Assembly (NCBI GenBank): GCA_019313095.1
Contig: JAFDBU010000230.1
Location: 1-5,832, forward strand
Direction of reading: 5' to 3'
Length of the DNA: 5,832 bases
From: Deltaproteobacteria bacterium
Lineage (GTDB): Bacteria; Desulfobacterota; Desulfobulbia; Desulfobulbales; BM004
Under the pieces are notes generated by a model, which worked only from the letters and a program-made list of their open reading frames with translations, searched no databases and was not told where the DNA came from. Positions 1-5,629 of this stretch are shown here, in pieces. Position 1 is the first letter of the stretch. Every line of letters starts with the position of its first letter. A program made the position numbers and the translations under genes.

Positions 1-595
1 GGGCAATTCATCCAGGGTCGGGGAAATCCATCGCAAAACCAAAGAGACAGACATCAGGCTGAATCTCAAACTGGACGGCCTAGGCACCACTTCGATACGA
101 ACCGGGGTTTCCTTCATGGATCATATGCTGACCCTCTTTGGTGTACACGGTTTTTTTGATCTCGACATTGAAGGCAGCGGTGATACCGAGATTGATGACC
201 ATCATACCGTTGAGGATCTCGGCATCTGCCTTGGCCAGGCGTTTAAGTCTGCCCTTGGGGACCTGAGCGGAATCTGCAGGTACGGTTTCAGCGCCATACC
301 CATGGACGAGGCTTTAGCCCAGGTCACAGTTGATATTTCCAATCGGCCTTTTCTTTATTTTGACGTCCCGATTAAGGATGAGAAAGTCGGCACCTTTGAT
401 ACTGCCCTGGCCAAAGAATTCCTCAGGGCCCTGGCTCTGCATGGAGGCCTCACACTGCACGTAAAGGTTGAGCATGGCGACAATACACACCATATTATCG
501 AAGCAGTATTCAAAGCATTGGGCCGGGCTCTCGGACAGGCAGTCAGTCCCGAACCCCGCAGCAAAGGTCCTCTTTCATCCAAGGGATCTTTATAA
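1..595 (+). CDS. hisB: Imidazoleglycerol-phosphate dehydratase, 5' edge partial
   Basis: HisB removes water from imidazole glycerol phosphate to give imidazole acetol phosphate, a middle step of cytoplasmic histidine biosynthesis. The reading frame is open from base 2; base 1 would be the third base of the preceding codon and is a G, so the start codon may lie exactly across the window edge. The 197 visible residues match the usual length of about 195-200, so almost nothing is missing. Counting from the first full codon, the N-terminus carries the family's R-K-T-x-E-T stretch and then FMDHML near residue 38. The two metal-binding His-His signatures are both present: DDHHTVED (His67, His68, Glu71) and GDNTHHIIEAVFK (His163, His164, Glu167). 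The C-terminus ends in the typical S-S-K-G-S-L tail. It is the monofunctional form, with no phosphatase domain visible. The lipoprotein gene starts 58 bp downstream and may be co-transcribed. Confidence 0.97.
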   Translation, partial: GNSSRVGEIHRKTKETDIRLNLKLDGLGTTSIRTGVSFMDHMLTLFGVHGFFDLDIEGSGDTEIDDHHTVEDLGICLGQAFKSALGDLSGICRYGFSAIPMDEALAQVTVDISNRPFLYFDVPIKDEKVGTFDTALAKEFLRALALHGGLTLHVKVEHGDNTHHIIEAVFKALGRALGQAVSPEPRSKGPLSSKGSL

Positions 596-639
596 AACTT
601 TGTAAAAATATTCTGATTCACTGCAAAACGGCTGTTTTT

Positions 640-646
640 AAAGGGG
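640..646 (+). promoter_or_regulatory. Ribosome binding site deciding a GTG start
   Basis: AAAGGGG lies 7 bases before the GTG at 654. This supports GTG as the start of the lipoprotein gene; the following codons give the expected lysine-containing signal peptide N-terminus (M-K-K-F). Confidence 0.7.
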
Positions 647-653
647 TATTCCT

Positions 654-1289
654 GTGAAAAAATTTGGCACTATATTTATCAGCTGGCTGGTAATCCTTCC
701 TTTTGTTCTTTCCCTTTCCTGCACCAGAATGATGCAGGATGAAACGGTAAAGGAGCTTGTTCCTGTTAAATCCATAGGTGTCCTGCCGGCCCAGCCTGCC
801 AGTATAACTGTACAGCCGTCCGATACTAAAACCATGAAACAGCTTGAGGCCGGAGCCCAAATTATCAATACACTGTTGCTTGACTATTTTAGGGATCATA
901 AAAATGTCCGCTTGATATCACAGACTGAACTTGAAAGTCTGCAAGGTGTTCAGGCCGGCAACCATCTATTCGTGGCAAGAGAGGCTGGACGGCAACTCGG
1001 TTACGATGCTGTCCTGGTAACGGAAGTAATGCGCTATCAGGCTCGGACCGGGTCAGCTTATGCCGTTGACAGTCCGGCCTCCGTGGCTTTCTCCTTGAAA
1101 CTTCTGACTGCAGCAAACAGCCAGGTTATCTGGAGTGCTGATTTTGACCAGACCCAGCAGCCGCTCTTCGACAATATACTGCAGTCACGAACCACCGGCT
1201 CCGGTTTTCGCTGGCTCACAGCAGCCGAACTGACCCAAGCCGGCTTGACCAAAAAACTCGACAGATGCTCCTACCTACAGAAAGACTGA
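654..1289 (+). CDS. Predicted lipoprotein of unknown function
   Basis: This 211-residue protein begins with a lipoprotein signal peptide: Lys2-Lys3, a hydrophobic stretch to about residue 22, and Cys23 after L-S-L-S, which fits the relaxed lipobox pattern. After cleavage it would be lipid-anchored; no other membrane segment is visible. Residues 39-46 (KSIGVLPA) form a beta-strand-like segment, residues 66-96 look like a helix ending in LISQTELESL, and residues 110-128 contain GYDAVLVTEVMRY. This order of IxVLP, a helix with 'LISQTEL', and 'lGyDaVLvtEv' recalls the periplasmic alpha/beta domains of CsgG- or TolB-N-like proteins, but I see that only as an architectural likeness. The stretches DSPASVAFSLKL (139-150) and IWSADFDQTQQPLF (159-172) look like strongly conserved family motifs. 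I do not recognise a named family and assign no function. It follows hisB by 58 bp but has no evident link to histidine synthesis. Confidence 0.9.
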   Translation: MKKFGTIFISWLVILPFVLSLSCTRMMQDETVKELVPVKSIGVLPAQPASITVQPSDTKTMKQLEAGAQIINTLLLDYFRDHKNVRLISQTELESLQGVQAGNHLFVAREAGRQLGYDAVLVTEVMRYQARTGSAYAVDSPASVAFSLKLLTAANSQVIWSADFDQTQQPLFDNILQSRTTGSGFRWLTAAELTQAGLTKKLDRCSYLQKD

Positions 1290-1318
1290 TGAAAGGCTAA
1301 AACTTCACAGGTGATGCA

Positions 1319-1347
1319 TAAACAAAAACAGTGCAACCTGGTAGAAT
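1319..1347 (+). promoter_or_regulatory. Candidate sigma-70 promoter before the TtcA-like gene
   Basis: TAAACA (1319-1324, 4 of 6 matches to the -35 consensus) and TAGAAT (1342-1347, 5 of 6 matches to the -10 consensus) are separated by exactly 17 bases. It lies in the 148-bp gap after the lipoprotein stop. Transcription would start near 1354 and leave a leader of about 84 nt. Matches of this quality occur by chance, so it is only a candidate. Confidence 0.35.
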
Positions 1348-1348
1348 T

Positions 1349-1405
1349 TACTTCTTCATCAGAAGTACAAATCAGATCTGCTCATCCAGCGGCAGTTCAC
1401 CGCTG
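1349..1405 (+). other. Two small hairpins in the leader before the TtcA-like gene
   Basis: TACTTCT (1349-1355) pairs perfectly with AGAAGTA (1361-1367) around a 5-base loop. CAGCGG (1387-1392) pairs with CCGCTG (1400-1405) around a 7-base loop. Neither is followed by a T-run, so they do not look like intrinsic terminators. They would lie in the 5' untranslated region if the promoter at 1319-1347 is real. A role is not shown. Confidence 0.3.
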
Positions 1406-1437
1406 ATTCCAGGCCGCAAGAAAAATACCCGCTGAAT

Positions 1438-2178
1438 ATGTCCAAGAATATCTTAAGCAAGAAAGCAAACAGGAGCATCGGCCAGGCCATGCACCACTAT
1501 TCCATGCTGGCTGACGGCGACCGGGTTCTCATTGCTGTTTCAGGTGGTGTTGACAGCCTTGCGCTGACCGCTATTCTGAAGCGCTGGCAGCTCAAAACAC
1601 CTATCCGCTACGAAATTTTAGGTGTTTACCTTGATAATGGTTTTGACGATGCTACGAGTGACAAGGTTGGCGGACAGCTGCAAAAAATTGGGGTTCCGCA
1701 TAGGATAGAAAAAACAGATTTCTGGGACCGGGCTGAACTGGCGGAAAATGGCAAAAGTGTTTGCTACCATTGTGCACATTTACGCCGGAACCGCCTGTTC
1801 GCAATCGCTGATGAGCAGGGCTTCAACAAAATTGCTTTCGGACACCATAAGGATGATATCCTGGAAACCTTTTTCATCAATCTGCTTTACGCCGGAAATA
1901 TCAGCACCATGGTTCCGAAACAGAAACTTTTTAACGACCGGATACACATTATCAGGCCAATGGCCTATCTGGAGAAAAAAGATATTTTAGAAATTGCTGC
2001 TGCTGCCGGCCTCACCCCGGTAAAAAATCCCTGCCCGCAGGACAAGGAATCAAAAAGGCAGGAGGTGAGAAGGATTGTTGCTGAACTCAGCCAACTCAAT
2101 CCCAAGGTTAAATCCAATATTTTTGCAGCACTTTCGAACATCCGGGCTGAATATCTCATGAAAGGAAGGGAGGGGTAA
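1438..2178 (+). CDS. ttcA: TtcA-family tRNA thiolation protein (PP-loop ATPase)
   Basis: This 246-residue protein is an adenylating PP-loop enzyme of the TtcA type, which uses ATP and a [4Fe-4S] cluster to place sulfur on cytidine 32 of some tRNAs. The PP-loop SGGVDS is at residues 35-40, preceded by the family's R-S-I-G-Q-A helix and GDRVLIAV strand. The three cysteines expected to hold the cluster are visible: Cys109 and Cys112 in CYHC, and Cys199 in NPCPQD. They correspond to Cys122, Cys125 and Cys222 of E. coli TtcA. GHHKDDILETFFIN (135-148) and IRPMAYLEKKDI (172-183) are further family motifs. It is about 65 residues shorter than the E. coli enzyme, and the last motif is C-P-Q-D rather than C-x-x-C. 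The ATG at 1438 has no clear Shine-Dalgarno, but the conserved N-terminal helix right after it supports this start. A TtuA-like or other tRNA thiolase specificity cannot be excluded. Confidence 0.85.
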   Translation: MSKNILSKKANRSIGQAMHHYSMLADGDRVLIAVSGGVDSLALTAILKRWQLKTPIRYEILGVYLDNGFDDATSDKVGGQLQKIGVPHRIEKTDFWDRAELAENGKSVCYHCAHLRRNRLFAIADEQGFNKIAFGHHKDDILETFFINLLYAGNISTMVPKQKLFNDRIHIIRPMAYLEKKDILEIAAAAGLTPVKNPCPQDKESKRQEVRRIVAELSQLNPKVKSNIFAALSNIRAEYLMKGREG

Positions 2179-2300
2179 TTTCTCCCGATAAACAGCCAGC
2201 TTTCCTGGTCAATTGCTCCGCCTACCCACGCAGCCCTGAAAAGTTCCCCCTTTTTTTCTATTGCACTGACAATTTTTGTTGTTTTTACCACTTAACAGGA

Positions 2301-2379
2301 AATATCTAGTGTTTTCCCCGCACCCGACATGCACCCACACAAACTGAAAAACACCAACCTATTGAAACAATTAGATATT
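2301..2379. repeat. Nested inverted repeats upstream of the sigma-54 promoter
   Basis: AATATCTA (2301-2308) is the exact reverse complement of TAGATATT (2372-2379). Directly inside it, GTGTTTT (2309-2315) is the exact reverse complement of AAAACAC (2348-2354). A smaller palindrome, ATTG-AAA-CAAT, occupies 2361-2371. The block ends about 40 bp upstream of the -24 element, the distance at which sigma-54 activator proteins usually bind. I infer a possible upstream activating sequence; the activator cannot be named. Confidence 0.4.
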
Positions 2380-2416
2380 CTAACGTTTTTTTGGCCGCAC
2401 TGCTCTTTATTGCTGC

Positions 2417-2432
2417 TGGCATAGTTATTGCT
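2417..2432 (+). promoter_or_regulatory. Sigma-54 (-24/-12) promoter
   Basis: TGGCATAGTTATTGCT matches the RpoN consensus TGGCAC-N5-TTGCW with only the C after TGGCA changed to T. The invariant GG (2418-2419) and GC (2430-2431) are separated by exactly 10 bases, and the base before TGGCA is a pyrimidine, as is usual. Transcription would begin near 2443 and run into the small cysteine-rich gene at 2567. The match, spacing, orientation and intergenic position together make this a good call. It implies dependence on an ATP-driven enhancer-binding protein that is not encoded in this window. Confidence 0.75.
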
Positions 2433-2443
2433 TAATTTACCCT

Positions 2444-2566
2444 AAAGGCCCGGTGAACTTGGTCTTTTTGGTTGAATTCATCGGGCAGACAGACTGCAAA
2501 TCTTACCGAAGGCTGGAAGCTGTGGAGGGAAGTGCTCAGAAAGACCGAAGTTTAAGGAGGTAAAAA
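2444..2566 (+). promoter_or_regulatory. Structured mRNA leader, possible RNA switch
   Basis: Downstream of the predicted sigma-54 start, 2448-2457 pairs with 2477-2486 in a 10-bp stem with one G-U pair and a 19-base loop. Bases 2459-2470 within that loop are complementary to 2537-2548 (12 pairs, two of them G-U), which ends just before the Shine-Dalgarno at 2554-2560. The two pairings cross each other. With a single base joining them they can hardly both form fully, so they may be alternatives. A third small hairpin, GCAG(2485-2488)/CTGC(2494-2497), overlaps the first. ACCGAAG occurs twice (2505-2511 and 2544-2550), so the loop has two possible partners. I do not recognise any known riboswitch class. 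The pairings are seen directly; a regulatory role is inference. Confidence 0.4.
2554..2560 (+). promoter_or_regulatory. Strong Shine-Dalgarno of the cysteine-rich gene
   Basis: AAGGAGG followed by six bases and ATG at 2567 is a textbook ribosome binding site. It is the main evidence that the short reading frame at 2567 is truly translated. Confidence 0.85.
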
Positions 2567-2770
2567 ATGGCTGTCTGGAAATTTTCCATAACAAGGGACG
2601 AAGTACATTTCGGTAATAAAAAAAGAAAGAAACTGACTAAAGATGGTTGCAATGAGCCTTATAAAGACCGTTACTGGTGTCCTAAGTTAGAGTGGTTCCA
2701 GTGTGAACCCTGTCCATTCATCAACATGGTGGAATGCGAAAATTTTGAAACCCTGTGCGGTGCTTTGTAA
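2567..2770 (+). CDS. Small cysteine-rich protein of unknown function
   Basis: This 67-residue protein has an excellent Shine-Dalgarno and sits behind a sigma-54 promoter, so I consider it a real gene. It has six cysteines, all in the C-terminal 40 residues: Cys28, Cys38, Cys46, Cys49, Cys57 and Cys64, with one CxxC (CEPC, 46-49). The N-terminal part is basic, with the run KKRKK at 18-22, and there are four tryptophan or tyrosine residues in the short stretch 32-43 (Y32, Y36, W37, W43). There is no signal peptide or membrane segment, so it is probably cytoplasmic. The cysteine pattern would suit a zinc or iron-sulfur site, and the aromatic and basic residues could suit nucleic-acid or protein binding, but these are guesses. 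I do not recognise a family. It appears to be a single-gene transcription unit, with two hairpins downstream. Confidence 0.8.
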   Translation: MAVWKFSITRDEVHFGNKKRKKLTKDGCNEPYKDRYWCPKLEWFQCEPCPFINMVECENFETLCGAL

Positions 2771-2789
2771 TTCTTTAATCTCAGCTGCC

Positions 2790-2811
2790 GGAAAGCAGTT
2801 TGAAACTTTCC
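2790..2811 (+). other. Hairpin after the cysteine-rich gene
   Basis: GGAAAG (2790-2795) pairs with CTTTCC (2806-2811) around a 10-base loop, 20 bases after the stop codon. It is not followed by a T-run. It may protect the 3' end of the transcript or assist the stronger hairpin at 2818-2843. Confidence 0.3.
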
Positions 2812-2817
2812 ATTAGA

Positions 2818-2843
2818 ATAACGCAGCGGACCGCCTGCGTTAT
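2818..2843. terminator. Likely bidirectional hairpin between converging genes
   Basis: ATAACGCAG (2818-2826) pairs perfectly with CTGCGTTAT (2835-2843) around an 8-base loop. It lies between the end of the cysteine-rich gene (plus) and the end of the YycJ-like gene (minus), where a shared terminator is expected. Neither side has a proper T-run; the plus side continues AGATATCATTTT. It may therefore be a weak terminator or a 3'-end stabilising structure. Confidence 0.5.
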
Positions 2844-2947
2844 AGATATCATTTTCAGTTAATTCCCCGCAACCCACTGCAGATAAACACAAACTTCACG
2901 CTCCTGGGGGTTCGCCTGCTGTTCCTGTGTCCGTGCAAAAAAACCTT

Positions 2948-3739
2948 TCACTCCCTGTATAAACTGATCAGCTCCCCAACACTTCCCTGGCACGCCACGG
3001 ATATCTGAACAGTGTCTTCCCGGCAACCAGGATTACTGTTCAGGGCTTCTGCAGCAGCATGAAAGGCAATTTCAGGATGATTATTTTCCTCGCTTAAGTG
3101 GGCCAGGACTACATGCTGCAGTTTTTTATGCACCAGTTCCTTCAGAAAAACAGCCGTTTGGGTGTTATCAAGATGCCCTTGGCTTGAGCGTATTCGCTGT
3201 TTTAGGTAAGGCGGATATGTTCCATTCTGCAGCATTTCAATATCGTGGTTGCTTTCAAGAACCAGGGCCTGGCAGGATGCCAGCCGGTGCAGCATGAGTC
3301 GCGAAACCTTTCCAGTATCCGTGCAGTATCCGAAAGACACTTCACCGTCTGATATCCTAAAACCGACGGGATCCTCGGTGTCATGTGATATGGAAAACGG
3401 ATGAATCTCCAGATTGCGAAAATAAAATGTTCCACCTGTTTCAAACTCATTATAGGAGAAAAGTCTGTTTACAGTTTTCGCAGCTGCAGAGAATGTTGCG
3501 GAATTGGCAAAAACCGGAATGCAGGCTCTGCGGGAGAGTATCCCAACGCCCTGGATATGGTCATTATGCTCATGGGTTACCAGGATGGCATCAATTGCCG
3601 AGAGCTCAACACCTATTGCCGAGAGCCTTTTATCCAGTTCTTTGCCGGACATGCCCGCATCTATGAGAATGCTTGTCCCACCGGACTCAAGGTAGGTGGC
3701 ATTGCCCTTGCTGCCGCTGCCCAGAACACAAAATTTCAT
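2948..3739 (-). CDS. yycJ: YycJ/WalJ-like MBL-fold metallo-hydrolase
   Basis: This 263-residue protein has the metallo-beta-lactamase fold and closely follows the YycJ (WalJ) family pattern, whose members are linked to nuclease activity in DNA repair. The N-terminus reads KFCVLGSGSKGNATYLE, the family's usual opening, which fixes the start at ATG 3739 although the Shine-Dalgarno is weak. The metal-binding motif THEHNDH gives His56, His58, Asp60 and His61. Further likely ligands are His119 in SISHD, Asp141 in CTDTG, and His214 in VLAHLSEENN. LESNHDIEML (161-170) and YPPYLKQRI (175-183) are also typical, and the length matches the family. No signal peptide is present, so it acts in the cytoplasm. 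It is the last gene of the minus-strand group, 52 bp after dut. The fold is certain; the exact substrate cannot be read from sequence. Confidence 0.93.
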   Translation of the reverse strand: MKFCVLGSGSKGNATYLESGGTSILIDAGMSGKELDKRLSAIGVELSAIDAILVTHEHNDHIQGVGILSRRACIPVFANSATFSAAAKTVNRLFSYNEFETGGTFYFRNLEIHPFSISHDTEDPVGFRISDGEVSFGYCTDTGKVSRLMLHRLASCQALVLESNHDIEMLQNGTYPPYLKQRIRSSQGHLDNTQTAVFLKELVHKKLQHVVLAHLSEENNHPEIAFHAAAEALNSNPGCREDTVQISVACQGSVGELISLYRE

Positions 3740-3791
3740 TTCTTAATTCTGCATGAATGATTTTAAGAACATTTTTTCAAAGAAGAAAGTT

Positions 3792-4247
3792 CTATTTGCC
3801 GGTATGGCCGAATCCACCTGCCTGGCGGACTGTTCTCTCCAGTTCAGTTACCACTTGGAGGTCAGCCCTGTGTACCGGCGAGACCACGAGCTGTGCAACC
3901 CTGTCACCACGCTGAATGGTATACGGCTTGAGCCCTAGATTGATCAGGCCGATTTTCACTTCGCCACGGTAATCGGCATCAATGGTCCCGGGGCTGTTTA
4001 TGATCGTCACGCCATGCTTTATGGCCAGGCCGCTGCGGGGCCGTACCTGGATCTCAAATCCTGGCGGAATGGCAACCGCAAGGTTGGTGGGTATCATTAT
4101 TATTTCACCCGGTGCCAGTTTAAGCGGTTCTGCAATCGCTGCCGCCACATCCATTCCAGAGGCGTCTGCTGAGTGGTAGGTGGGCAAATCCAAATCACCA
4201 GCACTTTCCGGATCAAGCCAACTGATCTTAATTACAACAGTCTTCAA
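3792..4247 (-). CDS. dut: Deoxyuridine 5'-triphosphate nucleotidohydrolase (dUTPase)
   Basis: Dut splits dUTP to dUMP and pyrophosphate, which keeps uracil out of DNA and supplies the precursor for dTMP. The 151-residue protein shows all five motifs of the trimeric dUTPases in order: ASGMDVAA (29-36), RPRSGLA (69-75), GTIDADYRGEV (87-97) with the catalytic Asp90, GDRVAQLV (114-121), and RQAGGFGHTG (141-150) with the arginine and glycines that close over the nucleotide. In the last motif His148 takes the place of the more usual serine, a modest variation. The start codon is TTG at 4247-4245, preceded by a weak AGGCAGAG; the residues after it match the family's N-terminus, so it is probably correct. 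It starts 43 bp after the stop of the M16 peptidase gene and is followed by the YycJ-like gene, which suggests one transcript. Confidence 0.96.
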   Translation of the reverse strand: MKTVVIKISWLDPESAGDLDLPTYHSADASGMDVAAAIAEPLKLAPGEIIMIPTNLAVAIPPGFEIQVRPRSGLAIKHGVTIINSPGTIDADYRGEVKIGLINLGLKPYTIQRGDRVAQLVVSPVHRADLQVVTELERTVRQAGGFGHTGK

Positions 4248-4290
4248 TGTAAAACTCTGCCTGTCTTTATTTTCTCTTCAACGCCGTTAA

Positions 4291-5544
4291 TCATGATTTC
4301 GATCCAATCCCTGTCTTTTCCAAGGGACCAAGACCGGCAACAGTCAACCCCTGCCTGCCAAAAATCCTGCTGCTGAGCTGCTGTATGTCCTCCTGGCTTA
4401 CCCGCTCAATTGCAGCCAGCACCTCCTCAAGCGGAATGTATCTGCCGAAATGCAGTTCATTTCTGGCAATACGAGTCATGACCGTCTCCATATTTTCCAG
4501 GGACAGAAACAGGCCGCTTTTGACAAAGTCCCGGGCATTTGCCAATTCTGTTATCGATACCGGAATCTTCTGCATTTTACTGATTTCCTGATGTATAAGC
4601 TCCAGTGACTCATTGACCGACTCCCGGTCTACGCCCAAATAAATTGCAAGGTAACCGCAATCGGAATAAGAAGCGATATAGGAATAAATGGAGTAGGCCA
4701 GCCCCCTTTTCTCCCTGATCTCCTGGAAAAGCCGGGAACTCATGTTGCCCCCCAGCAGGACATTAAGCAGCAGAAAACCAAAACGGTCCTCATCGATGAC
4801 CGATAAGCCGTATGTTCCCAACAGGATATGCGCCTGCTCCAGTGGTTTAACATATATCCCGCGGTCTGCCGGCAGCAATGCCGGTGCAGTCCGTGCCAGG
4901 GCGGGACGACCTGATGGTTTGAACGTATCCAAGGCACCCTGCCAAAGGGAAACAAAATCATCATGCACAACATTACCGGCTGCAGCTATGACTATCTTGT
5001 CCGTGGTGTAATATTTCTGTTTATATTGCAGGAGCTTGGCGGAATTCATAGCCGCCACAATTTCATGGGAGCCGAGAATTGTTTTGCCAAGGGGGTGTTT
5101 GCCCCAGAGCAAAGCAGCAAACAGATCATGAATATGGTCATCCGGCACATCCTCGACCATATTTATCTCCTGCAGGATGACCTGGCGCTCCCGCTCAATT
5201 TCCTCTTCGGCAAAAACCGAATTGGCCAACAGATCTATGAAAAGATCAACCACTACCGGCAGGTTGCTGTCCATAACAGTGGCATGCAGACAGGTGGCTT
5301 CCCTGGAGGTAAAGGCATTGGCTGAACCGCCCAGCACATCAAACTCTCTGGAAATCTCCTGAGCTGAACGCTTTTCGGTGCCCTTAAAAAGCATATGCTC
5401 GACAAAATGAGCCGAACCGCTGTTTAAATCATGCTCATCCCTGGAACCTACGTCCAGCCAGACGCCTATGGAAGCAACCTTGGAATACGGCATTGATTCA
5501 GTGATGATCCTGATACCGTTGGGGAGGACTGTTTTGTTAAACAT
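4291..5544 (-). CDS. M16 family zinc metallopeptidase
   Basis: This 417-residue protein is a full-length single-chain M16 (pitrilysin/processing-peptidase-like) peptidase of the bacterial type commonly encoded next to pnp. The inverted zinc motif HFVEH gives His46, Glu49 (catalytic) and His50, and the third zinc ligand is Glu126 in ERQVILQEI, at the usual distance of 76 residues. The second, non-catalytic half carries the family's [23 protein letters not shown] stretch near 265-287, described here only by its key positions Arg271, Glu275, Arg280 and Tyr284. The opening [10 protein letters not shown] is conserved in the family and supports ATG 5544. There is no signal peptide, so a cytoplasmic role in peptide degradation or processing is likely. 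Unusually, no Shine-Dalgarno precedes the start; the upstream bases read GGTTTTCCCCGCC. It lies downstream of pnp but is separated from it by a strong terminator. Confidence 0.95.
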   Translation of the reverse strand: MFNKTVLPNGIRIITESMPYSKVASIGVWLDVGSRDEHDLNSGSAHFVEHMLFKGTEKRSAQEISREFDVLGGSANAFTSREATCLHATVMDSNLPVVVDLFIDLLANSVFAEEEIERERQVILQEINMVEDVPDDHIHDLFAALLWGKHPLGKTILGSHEIVAAMNSAKLLQYKQKYYTTDKIVIAAAGNVVHDDFVSLWQGALDTFKPSGRPALARTAPALLPADRGIYVKPLEQAHILLGTYGLSVIDEDRFGFLLLNVLLGGNMSSRLFQEIREKRGLAYSIYSYIASYSDCGYLAIYLGVDRESVNESLELIHQEISKMQKIPVSITELANARDFVKSGLFLSLENMETVMTRIARNELHFGRYIPLEEVLAAIERVSQEDIQQLSSRIFGRQGLTVAGLGPLEKTGIGSKS

Positions 5545-5557
5545 GGCGGGGAAAACC

Positions 5558-5574
5558 GGATAATATAATTATCC
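5558..5574. repeat. 17-bp palindrome before the M16 peptidase gene
   Basis: GGATAAT (5558-5564) and ATTATCC (5568-5574) are perfect inverted repeats around ATA. It occupies almost the whole space between the terminator's T-run and the M16 start codon, 13 bp upstream of that start. It could be an operator, part of an AT-rich promoter, or a hairpin in read-through RNA; the sequence alone does not decide. Confidence 0.5.
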
Positions 5575-5575
5575 T

Positions 5576-5618
5576 AAAAAAGCAGGGGGCTTATAGCTGC
5601 TGCAATAAAACCCCCTGC
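5576..5618 (-). terminator. Strong intrinsic terminator of pnp
   Basis: On the minus strand GCAGGGGG (5618-5611) pairs perfectly with CCCCCTGC (5589-5582), followed at once by six T residues (5581-5576). Inside the stem, further TTAT/ATAA and GC/GC pairs can extend the helix. It begins 11 bases after the pnp stop codon. It should end most pnp transcripts before the M16 gene, so the M16-dut-yycJ genes need either read-through or their own promoter. Confidence 0.92.
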
Positions 5619-5629
5619 CGTGCTATACA

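Larger units (their letters stand above)
2179..2566. other. 388-bp gene-free region, regulatory in its right half
   Basis: No convincing gene is present on either strand. In 2179-2300 I see only a short hairpin across the ttcA-like stop (GGGAG 2168-2172 with CTCCC 2182-2186), a weak CCAG/CTGG hairpin at 2196-2208, and T-rich tracts around 2250-2290; none makes a proper intrinsic terminator. From 2301 rightwards it holds inverted repeats, a sigma-54 promoter and a structured leader, each listed separately. Confidence 0.7.

Noticed and set aside
625..639. AAAAC/GTTTT hairpin between hisB and the lipoprotein gene
   Set aside because: Five weak base pairs without a GC-rich stem; it overlaps the approach to the ribosome binding site and is unlikely to terminate transcription.
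664..679. A TTGGCAC sequence resembling a sigma-54 -24 element
   Set aside because: There is no GC at the required -12 spacing, and it lies inside the coding region of the lipoprotein signal peptide.
2239..2262. Possible intrinsic terminator for the ttcA-like gene (AAAAG / CTTTT with a T-run)
   Set aside because: The stem is only five mostly A-T pairs, too weak for a convincing terminator.
1965..2291. A 108-codon minus-strand open frame overlapping the end of the ttcA-like gene
   Set aside because: It is antisense to a strongly supported gene, has low-complexity composition, no family motif and no ribosome binding site.
2329..2424. A 31-codon plus-strand reading frame starting MHPHKLKNTN
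   Set aside because: It has no Shine-Dalgarno, no recognisable features, and it ends inside the sigma-54 promoter, so it is probably chance.
2448..2550. Resemblance of the leader to a cobalamin riboswitch (CCCGGTGAA, later CCGAAG) or to the TPP riboswitch end (GGGAAGT)
   Set aside because: The short matches are isolated. The B12 box and the core GCxxCCCGC element are missing, and the TPP CTGAGA and ACCTGAT elements are missing, so neither class can be supported.
3401..3760. A 119-codon plus-strand open frame opposite the YycJ-like gene
   Set aside because: It is the antisense shadow of a gene with all metal-binding motifs; no independent signals support it.
3740..3791. Short upstream reading frame (nine codons) before the YycJ-like gene on the minus strand
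   Set aside because: It has no ribosome binding site and such short frames are frequent by chance.
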